Shown piece after piece: positions 54,384 to 64,000 of a DNA stretch of 64,000 bases. Source of the stretch: Streptomyces caatingaensis (lineage in GTDB: Bacteria; Actinomycetota; Actinomycetes; Streptomycetales; Streptomycetaceae); the NCBI RefSeq assembly GCF_001187435.1, contig NZ_LFXA01000007.1, positions 62,001-126,000 of the forward strand. The letters are read 5' to 3'. Numbering within the stretch: the stretch's first letter is position 1; every line of letters starts with the position of its first letter. The position numbers were made by a program, and so were the translations under genes. Under the pieces are notes generated by a model that saw only the letters and a list, made by a program, of their open reading frames with translations, searched no databases and was not told the origin of the DNA.

Positions 54384-55730
54384 ATGGGGCGAGTCGATCG
54401 AGTGCGGAAACGGCGGCTGACGGCCGCGCTGGGCGCGTGCGGCCTGGTCGTCCTGGCCCTGCCGTCGGCCCTGGGCGGAGGCGGCGGCAGGGGCGTGCCG
54501 CCCAAGGCGCGGCGGCAGCCCGCCGCGGAGCCGGGGTGGGGGGTGACGCACACCCGGTACACGGCGGACCACGGCCCGGCGGCCGCCACCCGGCGGGCGG
54601 CCGGCCTGCTCTCGGCGCGGTCCCTGCCGCAGAACCAGCACATCATGGGCTGGGGCGCGGAGAACCCCGAACCCTCCCCCGGGCACTACGACTTCGCCGC
54701 CCTGGACGAGCGCGTCGCGCTGATGCGGTCGACCGGCGCCACCCCCGTCCTGACCCTGTGCGGCGCCCCGGACTGGATGAAGGGCGGGCGCGCGGGGCAC
54801 ACCGACTGGTCCCGGCTGGAGACCGCGCCGGACCGCCGGCACTACGCGGACTTCGCGCGGCTCGCCGGGGTCGTCGCGCGCCGCTATCCGGACGTCCGGC
54901 ACTTCCTCGTGTGGAACGAGCTGAAGGGGTTCTGGAACGACGACCGGAACCGCTGGGACCACGAGGGGTACACCGAGCTGTACAACCTCGTGTACGCCGA
55001 GCTGAAGCGGCGGGATCCGCGGAACCTCGTCGGCGGCCCGTACGTCGTGATGGACCACGAGCCGCCCGACGACGAGGACGGCTCGCCCGAGGTGCGCGGC
55101 GCCTGGGGCGCGCTCGACCGGCGCGCGGTCGATGCCCTGCGGTACTGGAACGCGCACAAGGCCGGCGCGGACTTCGTCGTCGTGGACGGCGCCAGCTACA
55201 CCCGCGAGGGGCACCGGACCGTCCCCGACGAGTTCACGGCCACAGGGAAGTTCGCCGATGTCACCCGCTGGCTGACGGGCGTCACGGGGCTGCCGGTGTG
55301 GTGGGCCGAGTGGTACGTCGAACCGCCCGCCGACGACGGCCGGCCGGGCGGCCGGGACGGCTGGAGCGAGCGGCACCGCACCGCCGTCCAGGCCGTCGCG
55401 ATGATGCGGCTCGCGGAGGGCGGCGCCTCCGCCGCGCTGTACTGGAACCCCCAGCGGCCCGGGGGCGACTGCCCCGGCTGTCTGTGGCGCGGCACGCACG
55501 GGGACGGCGGGGGCGGGGAGTTGCCGATGGGTCGGCTGCTGGGCCGCTTCGCGCGGGAGTTCCCGCCGGGCACCGCCTTCCGGCCGGTCGCCGCGCCGGC
55601 CGGGCTCCAGGTCCTCGCCGACGACGACGCCGTGCTCGTGGTGAACACCCGGCGGTGGCCCGTCGCGGCCCGGGTGGACGGGCGGACGCTGGGGCTCGCG
55701 CCGTACGAGGTGCGGTGGCTCGCCCGTTGA
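54384..55730 (+). CDS. Secreted clan GH-A glycoside hydrolase (GH39-like)
   Basis: A 448-residue protein with a basic N terminus and one hydrophobic signal/anchor segment (about 8-25). The (beta/alpha)8 barrel shows HFLVWNELKGFW (acid/base Glu after Asn) and PVWWAEWYVE (probable nucleophile Glu), the layout of GH39/GH5-type enzymes. Substrate unknown; a plant-polymer or xylan-derived sugar would suit the upstream polyol genes. A TAGGGT (54370-54375) lies nine bases before ATG 54384, so the mRNA is probably leaderless or nearly so. Confidence 0.78.
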   Translation: MGRVDRVRKRRLTAALGACGLVVLALPSALGGGGGRGVPPKARRQPAAEPGWGVTHTRYTADHGPAAATRRAAGLLSARSLPQNQHIMGWGAENPEPSPGHYDFAALDERVALMRSTGATPVLTLCGAPDWMKGGRAGHTDWSRLETAPDRRHYADFARLAGVVARRYPDVRHFLVWNELKGFWNDDRNRWDHEGYTELYNLVYAELKRRDPRNLVGGPYVVMDHEPPDDEDGSPEVRGAWGALDRRAVDALRYWNAHKAGADFVVVDGASYTREGHRTVPDEFTATGKFADVTRWLTGVTGLPVWWAEWYVEPPADDGRPGGRDGWSERHRTAVQAVAMMRLAEGGASAALYWNPQRPGGDCPGCLWRGTHGDGGGGELPMGRLLGRFAREFPPGTAFRPVAAPAGLQVLADDDAVLVVNTRRWPVAARVDGRTLGLAPYEVRWLAR

Positions 55731-55832
55731 GGGCGCGGCGCGGGAGGTCTGCCGCGCCCGGCGATTGACCGCGGGTCAGGGGACGGGGGAGACTCGGCGG
55801 TCACCATCGGCCGACGATCACCCTGGAAGCGC

Positions 55833-56678
55833 ATGTCCCCCTCCTCCTCCGCCAGCCGCAGAACGGTCCTCACCGCTCTCGCGATGACGCCCCTCCTCTC
55901 CGCGCTGGGCACCGGCACCGCCCGCGCCACGGGCGCCGACGACGTCTACGCCTCCAACACCGACCTGTACACCCGGCTGCCGAACGGCGAGGGCACCGAC
56001 TACGCCCGCCGCTACCGGCGGCACGAGATGGCGGACGCGAGCCCCGAGAAGCGCTTCCCCTTCCAGCGCACGACCGTCATGGCCCTGCACGGCGGCGGCA
56101 TCGAGGCCGGCACCTCCGAACTCTGCCTCGGCGTCGCCGGCTACCACCCCGCCACCCTCGAACGGGAGGCCGCGGACGGCCCCGTCCACGACTACTGGAT
56201 GTTCGAGGGCCTGCGGAACGCGGACAACCGCGAGCTGCACGTCACCTCCAAGCACTGCGACGACCGCGTCGCCCTCGCCATGGCCGCCGGCAGCCTCAAC
56301 GTCCTGAGCCTGCACGGCTGCACCGCCGCCCAGGCCGGCGCCCCCGCCTCCCGCCCCGAGGCCGTCGTGGTCGGCGGCCGCAACGCCGACTTCCGCCGCC
56401 ACCTCACCGAGGAACTGCGCGCGGCCGGCTTCCAGACCGTCGACGGCACCAGGATCCCCGAACTGGCCGGCGACGACACCGACAACATCTGCAACCGCAC
56501 CCTGCTCGGCAAGGGCGGACAGCTCGAACTCACCACCGAGCTGCGGCAGAGCATGTTCGGCACCTTCACCCGCCAGGGCCGGCCGAAGACCGCCAACGAC
56601 ACCTTCCGGCGCTTCACCGCAGCCTGCCGCGCGGCGATCGCCCGGCTGGAGGCCGGACCCGACCAGGTCGTCCTCTAG
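55833..56678 (+). CDS. Tat-exported poly-gamma-glutamate hydrolase family protein
   Basis: A 281-residue protein with a twin-arginine signal (SRRTVLTALAMTPLL, cleaved near residue 32). The mature domain matches the poly-gamma-glutamate hydrolase family first known from Bacillus phages: VMALHGGGIEAGTSEL (zinc His and Glu) and VLSLHGC. It should cut gamma-linked glutamate polymers outside the cell. No capB/C-type polymer synthesis genes are in the window, so it probably acts on foreign polymer. ATG 55833 is fixed by the signal peptide. Confidence 0.85.
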   Translation: MSPSSSASRRTVLTALAMTPLLSALGTGTARATGADDVYASNTDLYTRLPNGEGTDYARRYRRHEMADASPEKRFPFQRTTVMALHGGGIEAGTSELCLGVAGYHPATLEREAADGPVHDYWMFEGLRNADNRELHVTSKHCDDRVALAMAAGSLNVLSLHGCTAAQAGAPASRPEAVVVGGRNADFRRHLTEELRAAGFQTVDGTRIPELAGDDTDNICNRTLLGKGGQLELTTELRQSMFGTFTRQGRPKTANDTFRRFTAACRAAIARLEAGPDQVVL

Positions 56679-56720
56679 GCGGACGCCCCACGAGGACGGC
56701 GCGGCCCGCGCGGCGGCCGG

Positions 56721-57806
56721 TCACTCGCGCAGCAGCACCCCGACGCCGTCCGGCACGGACAGCAACTCCTCGGGAACGACGACCAGTTCGGCGCCCGTGC
56801 CCATGACGGACCACAGCAGCGCGTCCTCGCCGGCCTCCTCGCGGACGTCCACGGCCCGGAAGGCCCGCAGCTCCTCCTCGGTCAGCGCGATCTGCGGCGG
56901 CTCGGCGCCGGCCCACAGGCGGGCGGCGATCCGCGGCGGCGCGGTGACGAACACGGCCTCCGCCAGGCCCCGTTGCAGGGCCGAGACCACGGCGGGCAGC
57001 CCCTCGGACGCCCGGGGGCGCCGGTCCCGCTGCGCCCCGTAGCGGTGGAGGCGGCGGTGGTCGTCCGCGTTGAGGCGCCCCGCGAGCAGGCCGAGGAGCC
57101 CGGTCTCCAGGAGCGCCCGCCCCTCCTCCGCGACCGCGGCGCCCGGGACCGTGACCAGCGTCTCGCGCACCCGCCGCGGCAGCCGGTTCACCAGCACCCC
57201 GCGCGCCTCCTCGGCCCCGGCGCCGGCGGACACGACGACCACCTCGGCGTCCCCCCGGCCGGCCAGCTCCTCCACCTGCCGGGCGAGGTCGGGCGCCGCC
57301 CGCCGCCACGCCCCGGCGGGCACGCGGTGGACCTCGCAGGGGCCGGGCAGGACCCGGCTCAGGGGCCAGCGCCCGTTCTCCACCGCGGCGACCACCTCCG
57401 CCGGGCCCTCCGTCTCCCCGCCGGCGAGGAGTTCGAGGGCCACGACCGCGTACGGGATGTCGGGCGCGCACTGCACGGCCAGCGGCAGGGCGTGCGGCAG
57501 GCGGCCGAACCGGGCCACGTCGCGCGGCGGCGGCTCGGGCAGCTCCCCGGCCAGCACCAGCCGGCCGCGCGCCGCGAACAGTGCCTGCCCGTGCCGCCCG
57601 GCCACCGCGCGGTCGGCGCCGACCACGTCCGCCAGGGCCTCGACGGTCGCCTCGTCCGCGCCGCCGGCGACGAGGTCGTCGCGCAGGTGCCGCCAGCGCA
57701 GGGCGGTGGCCCGCTCGGGGTCGGCGACGTCCCGGGAGGTGTCCAGGTAGACGGCGGCCCAGGGGCCCGGCTGCTCGTACAGCCGGTCGAGCAGCGACAG
57801 CCTCAC
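56721..57806 (-). CDS. Release-factor-like protein (baeRF / Rv2629 type)
   Basis: A 361-residue soluble protein similar to the bacterial archaeo-eukaryotic release factor-like family (mycobacterial Rv2629). Conserved-looking parts are the start LSLLDRLYEQPGPWAAVYLDTSRD and the C-terminal DALLWSVMGTGAELVVVPEELL. There is no GGQ tripeptide. The family is linked to ribosome or dormancy functions, but roles are unproven. GTG 57806 follows AGGAGGTG at ideal distance. Confidence 0.75.
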   Translation of the reverse strand: MRLSLLDRLYEQPGPWAAVYLDTSRDVADPERATALRWRHLRDDLVAGGADEATVEALADVVGADRAVAGRHGQALFAARGRLVLAGELPEPPPRDVARFGRLPHALPLAVQCAPDIPYAVVALELLAGGETEGPAEVVAAVENGRWPLSRVLPGPCEVHRVPAGAWRRAAPDLARQVEELAGRGDAEVVVVSAGAGAEEARGVLVNRLPRRVRETLVTVPGAAVAEEGRALLETGLLGLLAGRLNADDHRRLHRYGAQRDRRPRASEGLPAVVSALQRGLAEAVFVTAPPRIAARLWAGAEPPQIALTEEELRAFRAVDVREEAGEDALLWSVMGTGAELVVVPEELLSVPDGVGVLLRE

Positions 57807-57884
57807 GGCACCTCCTGTTCGCGGACGGGCCGGCCCGGACGGCCCCTCGCTCCACGCTCACACGGGGCCCCGCCCTCCGCACGC

Positions 57885-59792
57885 TCAGCCGACGTAGCGG
57901 CGGGCGGCCGACACCCGCTGTGGTGCTTCCAGCAGCCGGAGGCGTTCCTCGACGGCCGGGGGCACCGGGCGCCGCTCGCGCAGCACCCAGGGCAGCCCGG
58001 CGGCCGCCTCGGCGAAGGCGCGCAGCGAGGTCGCGTCGCGCGGGACCGTGCGGGCCAGGTGGAGGGTGCGCCGCAGGGCGGCGGGCACCGGGCGGCGCAG
58101 CCAGGTGAACCACAGGGTGTTGCGGATGCCGTGCCGGCGGCGCAGGCGCGGGTCGCGGCTGGGCGACGGGCGGTGGTGGACGGTCAGTTCGTCGGCGTAG
58201 CCGAGCCACCAGCCGGCGGCGGCCAGGTCCGCGGCCATGAGCTCCTCCTCGCCGCCGAGCCACAGGCGCGGCGAGAACCCGCCGGCGGCCCGGAACGCGT
58301 CGGTGCGCAGCACGGTGGCGGCCGCGAGGAAGGAGCCGAGGGCGGGGCCGGGCAGCCAGGGCGGGCGGGGCAGGGGCGAGTCGCGCAGCTCGGCGACGAT
58401 CGGGTCCTCGTACGGCTCGCCCGGCGGCCGGCCGTCGGCGGGGCGGGCGTGGACGAGGATGCGGGCGGTGACCGAGACGAGCCCCGGGTGGCGGTCCAGC
58501 AGGTCGGCGGCGGCGCTGAGCGAGCCGGGCTCCCACCACGAGTCGTCGTCGCAGAAGGCGAGGTAGGGGGTGGTGACCAGGCGGGCGGCGAGGTTGCGGC
58601 CGACGGCGCCCAGGTTGCGGCCGGGCGTGAGCAGGCGCATCCGGGGGTGCCGCGCGCGGACCGCGTCGGCGGTCCCGTCGGCGGAGGCGTTGTCGACCAC
58701 GATCACCGGCGGGCGCTCGGGGAGCGCGGCCAGCCGGCCGAGCGTGTGGAGGAGCTCGTCGCGGCGGTTGTGGGTGATGACGACGACGGTGGTGCGGTGG
58801 TCGGTCACGGCCGGTCCCCCTGACGGCGCCGCCGCTGCGCGGCGTGGGCCGGGGCCGGGGCCGGGGGCCGGCCCGGCGGCCACCGCCCCCGCCCCGGGCC
58901 GCGGCGGCGCGGGGCCGGGGCTCTCCAGGAGCCGCAGGGCGTGTTCGACGGCGGGCGGTACGGGGCGGCGGCGGGCGGTCGCGGCGGGCAGGCGGCGCAG
59001 GGCGGAGGCCAGCGCGGCGCGGGCCTCGCGGTCGGCGGGGCAGGCGCGGACCAGCGACCACGTCGCGCCGAGGGCGCGGGGCCACGGCCGGCGCATCCAC
59101 AGGGTGAGCAGCTCGTTGCGCAGGAGCCTGGCCGTGCGGCCGGCGCGCGGGCCGGGCTCGGGGTCGTGCCGGGCGACGACGCCGGGGCAGTACGCGAGCC
59201 CCCAGCCCCGGCACGCCAGGTCGAGGGCGAGGAGGGACTCCTCGCCGCCGAAGTGCAGCAGCGGGTCGAAGCCGCCCACGTCGAGGAACGCGGCCCGGCG
59301 CACCACGGCCGCGCAGGCGAGGAACCCCAGCACCGACGGCCCCGGCAGGTCGGCGGCGCGGCCCAGGGGCGAGGCGGCCAGCACCTGGTTGATCGGGTCC
59401 GGGCGGCCGTCGGGGCCCACCCGGGTCGCGGCGGCGACCAGACCCAGACGGGGATGGGCGCCGAAGAGCCCGGCGGCCCGGGCGAGCGAGCCCGGCTCCC
59501 ACCACGAGTCGTCGTCGGAGAACGCCACGTAGGGCGTGGTCAGCGTCTCGGCGCCCAGGGTCCGCCCGGCCGCGCCGAGGTTGCGCCCGACGTCCAGGAG
59601 CCGCACGCCCGGGTGGGCGGCCCGTACGGCGTCCGCGGTGCCGTCCGCGGAGCCGTTGTCCACCACGACGACGGGCGGCCGTTCGGGGAGCGCCGTCAGC
59701 CGGCCGAGCGTGTCCAGCAGCCGGTCGCGCCGGTCGCGGGTGATGACCACGACGCCGACCCGGGCGGCGGCGGTGCTGTGGATTCCGGGCAC
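57885..59792 (-). CDS. Fused tandem GT2 glycosyltransferase (two catalytic domains)
   Basis: One 635-residue frame with two homologous family-2 glycosyltransferases (about 1-290 and 328-635). Each has VVVITxxRRDxLLxTLGRL, VVDNxSADGTADAVR and a DDDSWWEPGS metal motif, so both look active. They are joined by a Pro/Ala/Gly linker (PGPAPPRPGAGAVAAGPAPG). Inside the linker end, GTG 58808 has AGGGGGA six bases upstream, so the second domain may also be made separately. The start GTG 59792 is preferred to 59801 because GGAGGTGA is spaced correctly. No membrane segment. Acceptors are unknown; a cell-wall or surface polymer is likely. Confidence 0.82.
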   Translation of the reverse strand: MPGIHSTAAARVGVVVITRDRRDRLLDTLGRLTALPERPPVVVVDNGSADGTADAVRAAHPGVRLLDVGRNLGAAGRTLGAETLTTPYVAFSDDDSWWEPGSLARAAGLFGAHPRLGLVAAATRVGPDGRPDPINQVLAASPLGRAADLPGPSVLGFLACAAVVRRAAFLDVGGFDPLLHFGGEESLLALDLACRGWGLAYCPGVVARHDPEPGPRAGRTARLLRNELLTLWMRRPWPRALGATWSLVRACPADREARAALASALRRLPAATARRRPVPPAVEHALRLLESPGPAPPRPGAGAVAAGPAPGPGPGPRRAAAAPSGGPAVTDHRTTVVVITHNRRDELLHTLGRLAALPERPPVIVVDNASADGTADAVRARHPRMRLLTPGRNLGAVGRNLAARLVTTPYLAFCDDDSWWEPGSLSAAADLLDRHPGLVSVTARILVHARPADGRPPGEPYEDPIVAELRDSPLPRPPWLPGPALGSFLAAATVLRTDAFRAAGGFSPRLWLGGEEELMAADLAAAGWWLGYADELTVHHRPSPSRDPRLRRRHGIRNTLWFTWLRRPVPAALRRTLHLARTVPRDATSLRAFAEAAAGLPWVLRERRPVPPAVEERLRLLEAPQRVSAARRYVG

Positions 59793-59844
59793 GCAGGTCA
59801 CCTCCGCCGACCCGGGTACCCCTCCCGTCCCACCGCACGCGGGA

Positions 59845-59884
59845 TCGTCCCCCGGAATCCCGGATTCCCGTCGCGAGGGGACGA
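59845..59884 (-). terminator. Nested hairpin after nrdF
   Basis: TCGTCCCC (59845-59852) pairs with GGGGACGA (59877-59884) around an inner GGAATC-CCG-GATTCC stem (59854-59868). It lies about 95 bp beyond the nrdF stop and would end the nrdIEF transcript. Confidence 0.5.
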
Positions 59885-59977
59885 CCCGGCCGAGGAGGAG
59901 CCCGAACCGGACGCCGGCGAGCCGCCCGACCCCGACGGACCGCCCGACCCCGACGACCCCGGCTGAGCCCCGGGCCC

Positions 59978-63141
<3,164 letters not shown>

Positions 63142-63530
63142 AACTTCCGAAGTCCTTCCCTCACGGCACGGACGTCGCGTTCCGTGCCCAGCAGTTCGAA
63201 TCGGTACAGCTCCGGGACCCCGCACTTCGCCGAGACGACCCGTCCCGCGAGGCAGTAGTCCGCGCCGAAGTTGGTGTTGCCGGAGGCGATCACGCCCCGC
63301 AGCAGGGCCCTGTTGGCCTCGATGTTCAGGAAGCGGATCACCTGCTTGGGGACCGCGCCCCCCGGCGCGCCGCCGCCGTACGTCGGCACGACCAGCACGT
63401 ACGGCGCGGTGACCGCCGGCACGCCCTCGCGGTGCGGGTGCAGGGGGATCCGCGTGGCGGGCAGCCCCAGCCGCTCCACGAACCGCTTGGTGTTCTCCGA
63501 GACGCTGGAGAAATACACGAGACCGCTCAT

Positions 63531-63714
63531 CGGCCGCCGCCTCCTCTCGCTCGCTCCCACGTCGTCCGTCCGAGGACCGGGAGGGCGGGGGCGTCGCGGC
63601 GGGTGCGAACGGGCGCCGGGGCGGCGGAAGAAGACACACCCGTCCCGGACCGTGCGACTGCCACGCGGCCCTCCCTCGGGGCCTCGGAGCGCGTACGCCG
63701 TTCCTCGGCGCACG
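63531..63714 (-). promoter_or_regulatory. nrdI leader between riboswitch and start codon
   Basis: About 180 nt of leader after the riboswitch. Short complementary blocks near 63690-63715 (GCGCCGAGG, CGGCGTACGCGC) could form the regulatory hairpin that couples aptamer folding to termination or translation, but I cannot model it by eye. No ORF. Confidence 0.4.
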
Positions 63715-63940
63715 CGCCGGTGGCAGGTCTTCGGACTCGCGGGCACGCCCCGGCCGTACGCGCATGGGTACGGAGGACTTCTACTGGCCGTCGCTTCCCG
63801 GGCCCGCGGGCCGGGCCCAGTGCTCATGACGGCGGTCGTTCCACGCTCACCGCTGCGGGGCAGTCCCGGACTTCCACCGGATTCCCTCTTGCCTCGCCCG
63901 GCACGGCAGTGCCCGGCGAACCACCAGCACCGCCAACACT
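63715..63940 (-). promoter_or_regulatory. Cobalamin (B12) riboswitch of nrdIEF
   Basis: On the minus strand the conserved blocks occur in order: GGTGCTGGTGG, GAGGGAATCCGGTG, AAGTCCGGGACTGCCCCGC, GCGGTGAG, the B12 box AAGCGACGGCCAGTAG (opposite 63781-63796) and CGAAGACCTGCCACC. This is a complete cobalamin aptamer upstream of nrdI. In streptomycetes such riboswitches turn off the B12-independent reductase when B12 is present, because a B12-dependent NrdJ can then take over. Confidence 0.92.
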
Positions 63941-63983
63941 ACATGGAGGAACGAGCGGGTGATGCCACCCCCACATGTTGTGG
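63936..63983 (-). promoter_or_regulatory. Pair of candidate NrdR boxes
   Basis: Two 16-bp sites, 63936-63951 (minus TCCATGTAGTGT core) and 63968-63983 (minus CCACAACATGTGG core), are centred 32 bp apart, about three helical turns, the spacing of NrdR boxes. A TAGTGT (-10-like) lies in the first box. NrdR would repress the operon when dATP is high. Confidence 0.6.
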
Positions 63984-64000
63984 TGCACGGGCCGGACGGG

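Overview
The window reads as chromosomal DNA of a Streptomyces or a close filamentous actinomycete. The G+C content is very high (roughly 70-75% by eye) with strong G/C at third codon positions. Many GTG starts, chains of 4-bp ATGA/GTGA overlaps, a complete cvnABCD-P450 conservon, a DUF574-type methyltransferase, a linked ku/LigD-polymerase pair and a single TTA codon noticed in a lysozyme gene all fit that group. I found no tRNA, rRNA, CRISPR array, insertion sequence or integrase.

Left end (1-12577): the right-hand part of a specialised-metabolite cluster, all on the + strand and almost without gaps. A truncated dehydrogenase-like gene and a free carrier protein precede a single KS-AT-ACP module whose AT domain has lost its catalytic motifs. 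A type II thioesterase, an aldo/keto reductase, a lipocalin-like protein, a DUF574 methyltransferase, a sulfotransferase-fold protein and a second methyltransferase follow. The operon ends in four genes that match, in fold, size and catalytic residues, the four enzymes that make 3'-phospho-cytidine-5'-diphosphoramidate in Campylobacter jejuni: L-glutamine kinase, gamma-glutamyl-CDP-amidate hydrolase, CTP:phosphoglutamine cytidylyltransferase and cytidine diphosphoramidate kinase. I infer that the cluster makes a phosphoramidate-bearing (or phosphoramidate-derived) acyl or polyketide product. The sulfotransferase-fold protein is a candidate phosphoramidate transferase.

Middle (12.6-28.2 kb): mostly ordinary chromosomal genes. 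They include a PhzF-like protein, an autoregulated PadR repressor, a Clp-N protein, three separate EamA exporters, a HipA-like kinase with its DUF3037 partner, two short-chain dehydrogenases behind a consensus promoter with an operator, uracil-DNA glycosylase, and a DUF3224 protein divergent from a WYL regulator across a 37-bp palindrome. A proline-rich lipoprotein, a repeat-filled 0.9-kb gap, a Gfo/Idh/MocA oxidoreductase and Lnt follow.

28.2-35.5 kb: a prenyl-diphosphate C-methyltransferase and terpene synthase pair runs head-on into a conservon (cvnA-B-C-D) whose P450 is of the CYP157 type with a broken ExxR motif. 35.5-50 kb: a LuxR-type STAND ATPase without its DNA-binding domain, Ku and the LigD polymerase domain (NHEJ), the methylmalonyl-CoA mutase operon mutA-mutB-meaB, a PAS/GAF/SpoIIE-type phosphatase with an anti-sigma kinase domain, a lipase-maturation-factor-like membrane protein and a PolX/PHP protein.

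50-60 kb: a HAD phosphatase, an endolysin-like GH25 lysozyme, a polyol dehydrogenase/xylulokinase-like pair behind a decayed DeoR-type regulator, a clan GH-A glycosidase, a Tat-exported poly-gamma-glutamate hydrolase, a release-factor-like protein and an in-frame fusion of two GT2 glycosyltransferases.

Right end (59.9-64 kb): a minus-strand nrdI-nrdE-nrdF operon behind a cobalamin riboswitch and a pair of candidate NrdR boxes. Its NrdF has Gln, Ser and Lys in place of three metal-binding glutamates. This is the signature of class Ie (metal-free, DOPA-radical) ribonucleotide reductase. The phosphoramidate cassette and this class Ie operon are the two most notable systems in the window.
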